Origin: Plasmopara viticola
Lineage: Eukaryota; Oomycota; Peronosporomycetes; Peronosporales; Peronosporaceae
Length of the DNA: 64,000 nt
Assembly (NCBI GenBank): GCA_001695595.3
Contig: MBPM02000009.1
Location: 1,116,001-1,180,000 of the forward strand
Direction of reading: 5' to 3'
This document shows positions 48,700 to 62,737 of the stretch, in pieces (the first letter of the stretch is position 1; every line of letters begins with the position of its first letter). A program made the position numbers and the translations under genes. Under the pieces are notes generated by a model that saw only the letters and a list, made by a program, of their open reading frames with translations, ran no database searches and was not told where the DNA came from.

Positions 48700-51600
48700 A
48701 TGTATATGCTGGGAACTGAGGAATAAAAGAAAGTCAAATCAGTGCCGATTCGCTTAGCCAGTGGCGCATGACGGGATGGAAAGAAAGATGCAAACTGTAC
48801 AGTCGGCTTTAGAGCACCTAATTGATGTTAACCTAAACTTGAAGCTGTTCAAAAATCGAGGGCAACTAGAAAGGTGGAGTGGTTGCGATCTAATAGGCCG
48901 TAGTCCTTGTGGTTCTAGTCGTCTTTGCCGTAGCTTCCCTCACCAACAAGAAACAAACGAGAGCAGGCGACAGTTGATGTTGTTGGGCCTATACTTACAA
49001 GCCCTAGATTGAGTAATAAAGCTAAATAGTGGCCTATATTTGAGTAAAGGAAGTCGTAGGAGAGTATGGCTGAGATCAACGGACTTTTTAGCTTGCAAAC
49101 ATTTCGAAGCTGGTGAAGCGATATCAGAAGTTAAAGTGAATGGCTAATAATTCGACGACACAGATTTCTTTGTTGATTCCTAAATTAATTTATTAATGTG
49201 TTGGTACTGCGAGAAATTGCTTGCATTTGTATTGTCTATTGCCTCTTATACTGAATCCGATTTTGCACAAAAATCATTCACAACATAGTACAAAATGGTT
49301 TGCTAAAGCATCAAAAATGACTGCTACTTCAATCATTTACGTCACTCATTTTTTCATTGACGGATAGTTCTTTATTAATACTGTGGAGGTGCATTTTTTT
49401 ATATTATTAAAACCCTCCATCAGCCCTTAATAGTATTAAATTTGCACATAAACGCAGCTATGAAACAACTGTGCCAAAATATTTCGAAAGAGGACTGAAG
49501 GAAATATTAAGCGTCTCAAGACGCCTAAAATTAATACAGCGTTTTAGCTCACGTATTTTTCGATCTAAAAAAGAATGGCGGGTGGGAATTACGAAGACAA
49601 AAATGGATACTGTCCCTGCCTTAGTTGTAGAATCAAACTTAGTCCATATAAAACTATAGGTAGGACTAATCACATAATTGATGTATTCAACAAAGTCTTG
49701 AAACTACAAATTTTGCACGCTCTAATCTTTATGAACGTGATCGAATACAATTTAGATCGTCTGACCCGTGACAACTATAAAGTCAATGACAAGACCACGC
49801 AGGTCGAATTTTATCAAAATACTTCGCAAAGATCACAAGATGAAGAGAGCTTACTTCTCAAGTCTGTCGGACGCACAGATCCGAATGGACGAAAGCTTGT
49901 TGGCCTTGGTATAAAGCCGGAGAAGTATGAGGCTTTAACCATTAAGAAACCCCATTCTCTTGATTAGGGCTGTGAGATGAATACTAATGTGCCTTGGTTA
50001 CGGAAGATTACCTCTGTGTGTTATTCGAACGGAAGCCATACAGGCATCCGCCCGTAAAACCAATGTACCTGGTTTTGTATTCTAGAAACTCCTGAAAAAA
50101 GATTGGAGAGATTTTCTGCTTCCCGCAAACTAAAGCTTACGCTTGCGCATCTGCATGTAGGCAGGCATAAGCTGTATAGTTTCATTTGTAAAATAAAGGA
50201 GTTGACGGCCTTCAATAGTAAAGCGATACTTCCAGGATAAGTCAGAAAGATTGTGCTTATGAACAAGTCCTACCTTTTACTCAATCCACAAATTGTAGGC
50301 AACAACGATGGAAAAACAAATTTCAATTGCTATCGAAAGGACTATGTCAATCGGAAAGCTCGCTTCACTAGAATTGTGTCGTTGAGTAGTATATGATCAA
50401 GACACGAGCTTGACCTTGTTCGAGGAACTATCTCCTCTATCCAGAGCGAATTTTGATGGTGAAGCACATTCAAGCATTCTTTAAAAAAAGATTATAGCAA
50501 ATACTTGAAATCACTCATGATTACTGAGTCTAGTTGCAGCGAACGCTGCTTGTGAAGCCAGACCATGCAAACTTTGATTCAAATATTTATCTAATGTATC
50601 TCAAAAGTCAGCTTGATTTTCATCGTGAGCATGCTCTCGTATTAAATTTATACACTGAAACGCTCATGAGGGAATAGACAACAAGTCAAATTTCGATTCT
50701 TTTCTCATACGTCTTGCCTGCTAGAGATAAAAAAAGCTCTACATTTTTGTACATTGTTGACCTATGGGTCATGTAGCGAGCTTTACTGCTTAACTTTCCC
50801 TTGAATTGAGGCATATAAGGATGGTGTCATCAAGCTAAAAAAATTTTCAAGATATATCAAAGAAAAGATAATCTTTGTTATAATTGCGACACCGTTATTA
50901 AATAACGTATGGGTAGCTACAAAGAAAAGGAATCGGTCTAGAACCTTTATTCTTCTTATCTCGCTTCTTTCATCAATGATCGCAAATTTGTTGGACCCTT
51001 CTTTATGCAATGCTCTGGCTGAGCCGTAGCACTTTATAGTCAGTCTTGCCTTAGCGTGAGTAGCCTATCTACAACGGCCCTCATGGTTCTGAGTAGGGTC
51101 GTGCTACTTTCTTTCATCTGTCTGATGCATGTTGGCGCGGTTTGACAGACTTGCCGACTTTATGGGCCTGACCAGGCAGCTGTGTAAGCATTAATTTAGC
51201 TGATAAGCAGCGAAAACGCATCAACGCGTCCGAGCTCTCAAGAATCGCTTGGATTCCTAGGACCTAGACGGAACAGTCCCGGATGCAGCAACACTGTGGG
51301 AGTCATGAATAAAAAAATAAAAGCTTACACTTTTAAGGAATCATACTTTCTCTTTTCGGCTTCAGAGATTCAAGATGACCATTTAAGCCTCTTTGATCAC
51401 TGACAAGAAATAAGGTGCGTGCTCTTATATGCCTAAGAGGCTGATGCTTGGCTATAAAAGTATCTAACCTCAGGCTGAAGCCCTTGGATCACATATAGGC
51501 CGGTTTAAGAGCCCTGTTTCTTCCGACGAGATTATTACCTGTATTACGGGCAGGCGCAACCTTTACAAGTTGACTTGTAACGCAGGTAAGCTAATGATCT

Positions 51601-53940
51601 TTATTATTAAATGATGCAATTAAGCCTAGATGATTGTGTTTTGGATGTCGTAATAGTAGGCACTCCTCGACGCAGCAAATTTAAGTGCAAAAAGTGACGC
51701 TGCAAAAGGCGCCTCCAATCGCCCATAGAAAATACAGTCACGTTCCGTACCTGCTTCAAAGACCTCCAAAGCAGGAAATTTTGCAAAAGTAAAGCTCTTA
51801 TTATCTCTCCAAATACCAATGTGTGTTGTTGATACCCACCAACGTGGCGTCTGTGCGCTTAAACGCTCATGACACCAAGCTAGTAGCGATAAAATGCTGT
51901 CTTGCAGGTGGTTGAAGATATGAGAAGCAATTTTAAGCCTCAATAGACATCGGCGCGTCGAGATTATTCGTGTATCAGCAATCAGCCGCAAAGCTTAATT
52001 GCTGTATTGAGTGAGCACATAAACACGTTTATTTTGGCTTGAGGGACCATGGAGCGCGTTCTTGCCGCTGTCATGCCAATGTAGACCTAATTGTAAAGTC
52101 TATATATTCTAAGAGCATTAATATGTTTCTTATCTTTGACATGACTGGATCCTCACCATTCATCTGTTGGTAAAGCACGAGCTTTGTATCTACCAACGAA
52201 GCAAGGCCATATGTTCCATTTGCTCAGTCCCGCGCAAAAAGCTCAAATCAGTCATTCTCTACCCTAGTTGTGCGTACAGCTCACTCTGAGCAGTTCAACG
52301 GCCAAAATGAGCATACATTTTACCAAAGGAAAACTTGCGGAGCTAGAAATTTGATGGCGCCTTAACATCCACTTAAGAGGGTAATTAAGTGCTGCTGGCA
52401 GCACTGCCTGTCAAGCATAGAAAGCTATCAATTTAATTCGGTGACATAGCTGGACGTATGGATTCCAAAGGTAAAAGCTCCGCAAGGTTTTCCAAGACAT
52501 ATTGCTTTGTAGGTATATTACATAACGCTAAAAATGGTGCATGTAATTGCTGCATGACAATTTTTAAACATTCCAAGGGTGGGTAAATAAGGTAATGTCT
52601 TAGAGACTAAGGTCATAATGCGATGCTTTATAAATCATGAAATGACCTCTTAGTTAACGTAGAAAAGCCGATTCGAAAGCTGACCGTTCAGATTATGCGT
52701 CGCGGCAAGCGCTTTATTCTAAGGCTATTTACAATACTTCACTCGAGAGCTTAAAATTGCAGAGTTTTTGGCTGACATAAGAGCCAGACATGGTGTTTGA
52801 AAAGTAAAAAACCCAGCAAACGAATACAATTTAGTTGCTACACTTTCGATAGGCTCTAAGCTCAATTAAACGGCAAGCTGTGTAGCATTAATAGCAGAAG
52901 AAAGAGACTAAGTGAAAAAATTGTTGCGCGTGGCAGACTCATTTGCTCAGAGTTTTATCGAGAAGATTGCTCTTGCATTATTGCATATTCTTATTAACAT
53001 AAAAGCTTTGGCGGAGCAGATCGGTATTTTGAAGTACTTAGACGTCTTTTCTGCAGCGACCACGCTCAAACTAAGCCCTGCCTTGCAAATATTTAACGCA
53101 CTGCTCACAATTGACTTTGTATTTACGAAGACGTTTGGGCAAAATATGAGCCGCTGCTCGATCGAATCTATGTAAAAGAATGTTTTTTAAATAAAATACA
53201 GGCATCCAGTTCTTCCCTGACATCAAATGATTTGGCCCCTCACCTCACAGTTCGAACAAAAGCTCGAAGGGGAAGAAAATGTTCTGGCGTGCCCAAGGTG
53301 GAATACAGAAGATGTCTAGCTGTGAGACGGCACGAATGGTAGGTGGCAATTTGCTCTGTACGAGCTGGCACAGCACAACACAGAAATATAGATGCTGATG
53401 CGCTAGAGCTAGAGACTACACGATTATTTTGATATTTGCCCGCGTAATCGGTGAGTGAGCTTAAAAAAATTCTATATTAAGCGCTTGTGATCGTCTGCCA
53501 AGCGCACTTACATCCAGCAAGAAAGCACCAAGCTTTTTCATGGCTGGCTAGGTGACGACGAGGCAAAACGTGCGCAACTATAATATAATGAACACTGGAC
53601 AGCTTACAAGAGCTTGTAAAGAACGGTGGTGATGCGTTTAGAAAGTGTTCCTAATCAAGAGTTGCTCTGACAATAAGCACCGCGTAAGCAGAGACTGGAC
53701 CCGAGATTTATTACGCTGCTCATTGGACCCGAATTATGGTAAGTCGAAAAAACTCACTAAAGTAGACGAGCACTTACCTGCCAACTCGCACCCAAAAGAA
53801 GTGTATGATAGTTGGGTTAACTGGACGCCACATTGACCCAAAAAGCCCATGGCGTAATGATGGTAAAGGTCCGGTCTCAAAAATTAAGTAAGGTAACACT
53901 TCGCTTCTGCGCTAGTGATAGAGTAGTCCTAGCGTGTAGA
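48700..53940. other. AT-rich stretch with orphan frames only
   Basis: No recognised gene. The longest frames are 49575-49967 (plus, 130 codons, listed separately) and 51626-51991 (minus, 121 codons), both without motifs. An 87-codon hydrophobic frame at 52912-53175 looks helical but matches nothing I know. No effector signature (RXLR with signal peptide, or crinkler LFLAK) was seen. Confidence 0.4.
49575..49967 (+). CDS. Unidentified 130-codon open frame
   Basis: The frame begins MAGGNYEDKNGYCPCLSC and ends in a charged stretch (GRTDPNGRKLVGLGIKPEKY). A CPCLSC cysteine cluster near the N-terminus might bind metal, but no family is recognised. No signal peptide. It sits in transposon-like DNA and may be a fragment. 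Confidence 0.25.
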   Translation: MAGGNYEDKNGYCPCLSCRIKLSPYKTIGRTNHIIDVFNKVLKLQILHALIFMNVIEYNLDRLTRDNYKVNDKTTQVEFYQNTSQRSQDEESLLLKSVGRTDPNGRKLVGLGIKPEKYEALTIKKPHSLD

Positions 53941-54053
53941 ATTTGGTAGCTTTAACTTTTCCAGGAATTTTGACTATGTCGATTGAAAAAAAGCTTCTCA
54001 GATGCATCCTACACGATATTGCTGTCAGTTTCGGAAGCATTGCCAAAAGAGAG

Positions 54054-54111
54054 CGGAGACAAAGTCGCAGAGACAAAGTCGCAGAGACAAAATCGCGGGG
54101 ACAAAGTCGCG
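54054..54111 (+). repeat. 14-bp minisatellite, about four copies
   Basis: Units of the form AGACAAAGTCGCAG repeat head-to-tail four times with a few substitutions (G/A at positions near the unit end). The array lies within two overlapping short frames and would encode KVAETKS-like repeats. A simple tandem expansion. Confidence 0.85.
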
Positions 54112-54419
54112 GAGATCACATTAAATTTGGTTGCAACTTTTGGCACATCTCACGAAGCAAATATGTATACCCGAGTGAGCAATAGCACGCTTAGTAAAAT
54201 TGAACAACGTCGCAAACAATTTTAGTTTCTTCATCTACCCGCACGACTCGTCTCCATTTCGTGTAGGCAATAACGTACATCCTGCTTGTCTTCCGCCACG
54301 AGTTAAAGACATACGCACACTTTTCATAATATTAATGGTTCTATTGCCAGCAGTCCCCGTGTCGATGTCGATCTTCGTTAGAGACATAGATGTCTTTGTG
54401 CGCGCAATATAAAATCTGG

Positions 54420-57400
54420 CATATATTTTTATCCGTCGAGATGTTTTCTAAAAAAGTTTTTGTCTCATCTATTATTTTCCCGCCTTCAATTGCCAAACTC
54501 TTGCGATATGATATATAAATAATTTGCTGTACTATATCTACAATGGACAGACCGTCACAATGCAGCTTTTATCGCAGCCAAAAATGGCTCTAGCTTTATC
54601 ATTGATATTACTATCACGCTTCGTATGTCATTTAATATCATGAACAAAGCTTTGGAGCGCGACTATCTTGCAACACTTTTGTGACCACTTCTCAATATTA
54701 TTTTTTTCGTACCGTCTTTGCATGAACAATGCTCCAAATTAGTTGTTACAAAAGGGTCAGTGCTGCTTCAATATTGTCATGGAGAGTACAAATACAAATA
54801 AATGCCCTGAAGAATGATCGTTTAGGGGTTGTCGAATGCTTATATCGCATTCGGAGGAAATGACGCACTAAAGATCTATAGAAAGCGTACCAGGACACAT
54901 TTGTAGTTGCTTTCCAGCATTGCTTTACTGATTAGTCTTTCCGTAGATTAAAAAAGTAAGATGTATTCACAATGGTAGCCGTCGTTTGCTGCGTTCGTTG
55001 TTAAAGCTAAGAGAGCGCATTAGAAACGATTCAGCCACAACTTTGTAATGGCAATTTGTTTCCAAGGCGAGCATTCAAATAATAGGTTGCGCAAGATGGG
55101 ATGGTGAAAGATAATAATGACATTGCTTAGACCGATCTGCTTGAAATGATAATGGCAATCGGAGTCATAGTCAAGTAGAGGCTGCTCTTGTTGTGCTGCT
55201 GTGATTGAGAAAAATGAACTTGCAAAGTGGTGAAACTGATCGTACGCGACAACGCAGAGAATCTTTTAAAATTGAAATACCAGTCCAAAAGCTACTCGAG
55301 CAAGCACTGCCAAACTTATAACAACAATTAAAAAAAATGCCGGCGTTAATAACTCTTGAAGGCAAGCCCAAAATGTTGTCAAATTCTCTGAACCTTGCAC
55401 AAGTTGGCCTCATGTTCAACAAACGCACTTGATTATAAGGTGACTCTTAGAAAGAAGTTTTTGGATTGAGTAATCGAAATGAAACCGCGCCGGATAAGAT
55501 AAATATGCAAATCGAAAGTTCTAGCGCAAAACCTTAATTAATCTAAGGGCATGTCACTCCCTCTCCCGCTAAGATTTAGACAAAGCTGAATAGGAGGGAT
55601 AATTAGCACTTTGACATTGATACGAAGCATCAATTCGATCGTAACGAAGACCAAATAGGCAGTAAAAAAGGTTGCTAGTCGCCTCAATATTCATGATGAC
55701 CCAGTATCTCACAAAAATATTGTCCTTGTAAACAACGATCTTTATGCCAAAAGCCGAAGCTGAACAAAGCTTGCGGGTACCACAAAGGTTGTTGTTCTAC
55801 CTTAAGCGAGAAATTTCAAAAAGCTTGCTCACTTCTGCAGCAGTGAGCGCACGCACTTCACTTTATGGTCCACAGACACTTCTGCCTTCAGACGATACAA
55901 ATGATTGAGACCATCGCGAGATCTTTGTCGATGATTATCTCCCCCCCCCGCTAAGGCAGCTGAGAAGCCTCAGGTCAATCCGTACGCTCTAATAAAAATC
56001 TAATAAGCTGGGGGTACGTCCCAAAAGGTTGTCTAACTCACTGGCCATGAAAAAGGTCTTTGTTTTATAAACAAGGAGGTCGATCGCTTTTATGGGTCGA
56101 AACCCAACCTGAAGCACTCTTGTTGATTGCATTTCTGAATTTGAGGACACGCAAGAAGAGCTTGAGTACCCTCAGTTTATTGTTTTGGTGGGTTCAATCA
56201 ATGGTCGATATTACTGACGTAAGTTATATAACTCACTCATTACCATCTTTCTATGCAAAGTTCCATACTGTGAGTAGTCCATACTCTCCAAACGACGAGT
56301 TAGTGAAGAAGTTACCATTAGACTAAGATTACCCGGCCTATGCAATCAATAGATTCGAGCAGTATGTTTTCCTTCTTTGCGAGGCATGAAAGCTCTTCGA
56401 ACTGTCACTCTTTGGATGGCATCTTTGAACACAATTTTGGCCGAAATGAGCCGTTGTATCAGCGCGATCATACGGCTCCTTGGTATATTTATAGGACCGC
56501 ATCAAATTTTCTTCAAGCATCACCCGACATTGAAACTGTAGTCGATAAAGAATACACTCGATTACACCCAGCTCTGTCACCTTCACGACTAAATCAAAAC
56601 CTGAGTAAACTTGTAAGGTAATACACATTTTATCAATTACCTTAGTCGAAGTACTTTACGTCTGTGAGCTTGGGCTTTAGCAGGTTCAACGTGTAAACTC
56701 ACGACTCCCCTATATGACGTACCAGCTTTCGCACAATGCCAATCCAGGAGTGACGAGTCACTTCGATTTGCTGCTAAAAGACCGCTTGTATACAAATTAT
56801 GCACTACTTCTTGTTACATTTCACAATGGCATTAAGCCGTCCATTTGAGCGGCTCTCTCACCTTCTTTTATTACAAGATAGCCGCGCCATATTACAAGAA
56901 GGTTTTATTTTTCGTAAAAGCTATTTCAGTGCCTTTTACAAAAAAGTGCAGCTTGCTTTGACAGTCAAGGAGCTCCAGAAGTGGTCCCTGCCGCCTCGGC
57001 CTTAAGCTTTATACATGAGAGGCAACAGCTCCTGCAGAACCGTGTTTGCACATATGAACTTTCTCTCAAAGGTGGCCTTGCGACGTGCCGTTTTTATGCG
57101 ACTTCAATCTTTTAAATTAAATCGACTCCTTCCGCCTTGTGACCTATATTCTAAATTTAGATATTCCGCCGCGTGTCCTAGCACGGAATCACCGAAGTAC
57201 GTTAGAAAGTCATTTTAATTTACAGTGGCTCCAATATAGGCTGGTCACTCAAACGCAAACACCCAGTCATGGCCTGGGTACTATCAGCCGATGGCCAGAC
57301 GTGCTAACTATGTTAGTAAGGATGAGCGCGGAGACAACGCTTCAAAGAGATATCATGGACTCATATGAGGAGAGTTGCAGACAGTAATACACATCACGTG

Positions 57401-59737
57401 GCCCCACGTGAGATGTCGGGCGCATCAATATTGTTTTAGAAAAAGATATAAGCCTACCTTTGTCTTTTCGGGAACACGAAAAAGCCGATATAACGATGTT
57501 TCATTTTGCTTGAAAATACCAAACTAAATCGGTATAGGAGTAGCTTTTTTTCTTATTCAACAATGCTTCGTATTCAATAAACGCATTAAAATGATTTCTC
57601 CTGTTTGTCTGGGTATCTCAATATTGATCGAGACAGATGAGGTCGCATACCTTGCCCTTTAAATTAGATTTAGCCGACTTCTCCCGAGTTTTGCCAACTG
57701 TTTGCATGCGAAAATAATTTCAAATTCTTAAAAAGCAGGTCTCAAAGAGTAAACAAAAACTGAGCTCGTTTGTTTAAAAAGTTTTAATTAAAGGATGCGT
57801 GAATCGCATTGCTAATTGATGACTTAAACTATTGGCACACGAATGTGGTAACTCAGCATCCATACTGCGTCGTGTGATTTTAAGCGCACGATTGGCTTGT
57901 CTATTTGACCGTCTGTCTGTGGATGGTCTCTTAATCGCAACAGCCAGTGGGACCAATTTATTAAATGAGAGTCTGACAAATGCAGCGGTAAATTGCGGGG
58001 TTTTGCATAAGACTGTCGTACGAGATGGCCGTGTTAAAAAGAAACTTTTCCCATGAACTTCCTTTTGTATTATTTTTGCTCTAACAAATGCCAAACGCAA
58101 CATTTTGCTATGGCGGCACACAAAAACAATACTATTCGTGCATCTATTGATATTTGGCAAGGCAAAGACAAGGCGGATGTTTGTGATTTTTTATGGTTCG
58201 CCAAAATTGGCAGGCTCTGTAAATGATACGACGTGCAAAGTGCTAAGAACACGGAGGGTACACTTTGATTTTAAGTGCGTACATCGCAAGTAACACCATG
58301 GCATGTAGGTGTTACTTTTTCGTCCGATCGACGTTTTTGGAAGAAAAAGATTCGAATTGTCATAATTGAAATTGGTTGATGATATAGTTGGTAATGTCGC
58401 AAGACATTCCTTAGATGACTCGTCCGGTAGTGCTAATACTCGCTCATTTGAGAGCTTTCCGAAGATGTCAAATCCTTTCTGGTGTTGACTGTCTTAGCGC
58501 CGCTTAGTAGTCTTTGCGAGACCCACACAGCTTGCTTTGTACCTGCGAGTAGTTGCCAAGGCCTAGCAACTTCCTCAAATTTATTTCAAAGCTTAGCGCA
58601 TATGAATTACGATAGCTTTTACATTTGTGTGATCTGATCGAGCCAATATGTAGTTACAAAACAGCCGAGGGCTCCAATTCCTCAAGTCACATATGTCGAT
58701 GCTTGCATATTACTGAATACCCTAGAACCTAATAAGAGCAAACCTCATCGCAGGTAGCTTCTTATATTAGTCTGAACAGTCTTTCTGGTAGGCTTAAGCT
58801 GTAGAATCATAACGCAATCATTTGATCTCAACTCTTACCGTCATGCGCTACGGATTGTAGGACCTGACGTGTCACAGACATCTACATCGCCTTTCTTTAC
58901 AAAGTTTCATTGCCTTGCTAAGCGTCTATTGGCATTGAGTTCCAAAGGGTGATCGAGTAGCCACATCAGCATTTTTCGCACTATGATTGAGCTGTAATCA
59001 GCTAGGACAAGACACAATCTCAAGTCCAGGAAGCGGCCTGTTCACAATGGCCGTAATCTTTGCAAATGTGCCCGAAAGCCGCGCTTTTACCAAAAACACC
59101 CTGTTTAGGAAAAAGCGTAGCGCCAAAGGTGCACGTACCTACGTTAGCGTAAGAATTAGCGCGTTTACCCTGCTCGCAATGAGAAAATGTGCTTTTTACA
59201 CCCTCTTCCTGTGATTTGTACAACCATGAAAAAAAACGTCGCTTTAAGTATGCCTGTGCATACAAAAATGAGATCTGAAGACTTGCGTCATCCAGTACTT
59301 AAACGTCATAGAAGTGTTAATAAGTTTTTGAGCCATGACGTTCTACTCCAAGGACATATTATCCAAAATGCCAATCGCGTCCATTAATATGGCACTTTCG
59401 CCCGTGAGAAGTTGATGACTCCGCTTGCTAAAACGAGTGCACGATACACAGAACTCCCTTTATGTATATCTACAACACTTCTTTTCTCGAAATATGTGCG
59501 TTTATCATGGATGTAGATCAGAAACTCCCTCTTCTTTCCGCCTCCTGCTCACTTTAGAAAAATGTCACCCTATTCCAATGATAAAAGCTAATGTTGTGTC
59601 ACGCAGCTTCTGGTTGAAACAATTGTCAGTTTAATGTCGTACATGTCTATCTCAACCAGGTCTTGTAGCGCCAAACGCTTTGATCGATACATATCCCACG
59701 TCTAATCTCTCGTAAACATTGGCTCTATGCCTTCTAG
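54420..59737. other. AT-rich stretch with no identifiable gene
   Basis: Many short frames, none with a motif. The plus strand at about 55250-55430 gives a leucine-rich segment (EIPVQKLLEQALPN..MPALITLEGKPKML) that could be a gag-like remnant. No RNA gene or repeat array was recognised. Confidence 0.35.
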
Positions 59738-59860
59738 ATGTCAAATCGTGGACGAGATGACATGTCTATAGCCCTTGTACGGGCTCTGGAGATGGGTGAG
59801 CTTAGCGAATTGGTCAATAGAATGGCGGCACAGTTAGAAGCGGAGCTACATGCGTCTTAA
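59738..59860 (+). CDS. Possible terminal exon, 40 codons
   Basis: A short frame directly follows a good acceptor (GCCTTCTAG) and reads MSNRGRDDMSIALVRALEMG..SELVNRMAAQLEAELHAS (interrupted), then stop. Its amphipathic helical composition and codon use look more gene-like than neighbouring frames. I found no convincing upstream exon and no family, so it may be a gene fragment. Confidence 0.25.
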   Translation: MSNRGRDDMSIALVRALEMGELSELVNRMAAQLEAELHAS

Positions 59861-62737
59861 TAAAAACTAGGCTGTCTTATTACAGTAATGATTAACTGTT
59901 TTCATCTCTCGTGATAGAAATCTAAAAATCATATTCTTTTTGGGCTCGCAATTCACCGCTTTGCGGTCGTTCTGGTTGAAGAAAAAAGTCTGGCGTAGTA
60001 AGCATCTACTTTTTATGGCCTTAGTTGTATGCCTGAGTCGGCCCATTTGTGCACACATGTGTAGTGTCAAGCCCTCACCGAATGCGACCTACCCATTATG
60101 TAGCTTGCCGGTGCTGTTGCATTGCTAAATGAAATTAATTGGGATTTTGTGCTCGGCTTGGCGGCGGGCAAAACAAAGGTTTGCTAACTTATTGATCAAA
60201 GCGGCCTATATGGCGGCGATGCCGGACGCGATGAGTGTCTTAACAGCAGCACAATTATCCAGCCGTGCCTGTAGTCAATATGGGCTAACAGAATCAAACA
60301 GACCGAAGCAAGATTCCATTTTACAAACTCTTGTTGAAAAATTGTACTTGAATTACTTTGCACCAGGCTAGATTTGTCTTAAGCGAGCCATTTATAGCTG
60401 AGCGGCGCGACTGAACTACGTCGGCAAATACACTGTAACAGTACGTATGCAAATTTGCTAAGGCTCTAAATAAGCGTGCTTTTTATCGTGCTGAAAATAA
60501 TCATGAAGTCGATGCACGCTCAATGTAATCAATCTGGACGACCTTCGCGGTTCATGAGGGTTTCACCCAAGGTTGCTTTGGGGTGAACAGCCATACGAGT
60601 TGCTTATGTGATCCCCCTCAACAATGAGTCAGCAAGTCGAAGACTTTGTACCGAGCAAACTTGGAGGTACGAGGCAGAATGGCTAAAGCGACAAGATATA
60701 TAATCGAGAGTTTTAATGAGAATGGAAGGTGTAAAAATTTGTATTTGGAAATTTAAGGAATTAATAAATGCTGCAACTCCGCGTAAAAAATATCTTAGAG
60801 ACTTGACTGTGCCTGCAATTTATCGGATTTCGAAGCTCAAAGCCAAAAAAGGCTATGATGATGCGCTTGATATTTAACTTCTTATTGTTGTTTGTGGAAT
60901 AATTAAATCCGTATGATGTCTATGTCGCGGTAAAAGCGGATACGTTGGTGCTGAGATACAAGCAAACATAGCCATTGATGGGCAAATCTGTTATAAAATA
61001 ATGTATGCCGCGAGAGAAACAAATCGGGCAATTCACTCACAGAGTGATGCAAAAACGTGCTAAGGCAAGACTCGGACATCTCGGAGATTCAGGCGCCCAA
61101 TTATTATTTCGCAAAGACAGTCATGGTCACTGACGTTACGTTTTGCAAAACTTTTGAATTTTGGTCGCGTATGAAATCAAACATAAAACACTGAGTGCGC
61201 GGAGCACTTACGTTCAAGTGCTCTATGTTAGGCCAGACTACTCCTTTTCGACTTCGTAATACAGAGAGTGAGCGTCACAACCACATGGTGTGCATTTTCG
61301 CACGACGCTGTCGCCATGTTCGATCATGTTATGTCTTGATTTTGATGGTTGACATCTACTTCGAAAGTTTGGGGTCGCGCTTACCCTAATTTGCGTTTTT
61401 GATCGAGATATCCAGTTATTTCACCATGGTAACGCTTTTTGCCGTTTAGGCTGTGCGCTGGAACTACGAGCAGTTCTTGCCTCGTGTTTATGGCGCCTGC
61501 TGTGGGCATTTATTTGCGATACAAAGAATGCAGAGCGACAGCTCGTAGTTAGCCGACGACGACTCTACAACCCAGGGACTTCGTACCCAAAATATCACTT
61601 CACTCGTACATTAACTTAATCGAAGCACTTGCAAAGTGAAAGCACATAGTTTAACCTCTTGCGTTTATGTAACCAACGCTTAAACACTATTTCGGTATCC
61701 TTGAAAAAAGTGTAAAGCGGGAGTATGACTGGTACGGCTTTCAATACCAGCACCAATCCTCAGCTTTTTTAAGCCGCAAAACGATCATATTAAAAAATAA
61801 GTGCGGCACAAGAGTCTATTTTAGGAGCTGTGTGTATCGCTTGCCGTGCGCAAGCCATGGCTATAGTCCGTGTGCAATGGTTATTGACGTGGGCTATCAA
61901 GCGATCCCAGTCGGCTCGTGAGGCACGAAGGTGTTGCCACTTGCAAATTTTAAGCTATTGTTTTTAGGTTCAGTTCGCTGTTGTGATTGCACTTCGTACT
62001 TTTGCGTCCCACCAGGGTTATTGCTGCTAATTAATTAGTCACAAGCGTTCAACCGAGGAATGGACATGAAGAGTGTAATGTGAGCAGTCAGAGCAATGCC
62101 CACTCGCTAGTATGCAAGTGTGTGCGAGGCTCAGGTGAACGCTGAGTGCGCAGCGTCTTTTTAAATTCTTAAAATCGATACAATAAGTCGCAGGCTCAAG
62201 ATCTGGGCTCGGACTGTGTCATGGGGTTAATCACCTTCTGAACCCTTTGAAACCGACGTTGGCAATTTGCAACGTTTAAAATTTGTCTATTGTGAGCGAA
62301 GAGTGCCTGATATGTGAGACGTGAGTTTGCTCTACGAGTGACCGAATCGATTTTCGACGGCATAGTGTGCTTACGCCAGGATACCGCATGGTTCTTGGAC
62401 TCTGAGCTTGGCTCGTCTCGAGAACGCTGTTCCACCCGATAATGTATGTGCGAACGATAAAGAAATCGATGTGACTTTCATCGAATTTGTGGTTTTGCTT
62501 TTAGATAGTAGTACAAATCACAACGGTAAAGTCTGATGGACAGAAAGGCTAAAGAAGCTTTGACTCATTTGAAGTCAAGGTCTACATGGGGAAGTGTGGA
62601 ACGGTGTTACACGTACCCACACTAACTGATTGTACTATCACATTATGCGATCCAAGTCACGTGTGCTTCGAGCTTTTATAAGAGATCATTAATCAGTACA
62701 GAAAAGGCAACAGAGAAGGAGCACATGGTGTTTTGGC
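59861..62737. other. Gene-poor stretch before the second hAT copy
   Basis: Only short frames, the largest at 60129-60371 (plus, 80 codons) and 62196-62435 (minus, 79 codons), without motifs. Nothing else supportable. Confidence 0.4.
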
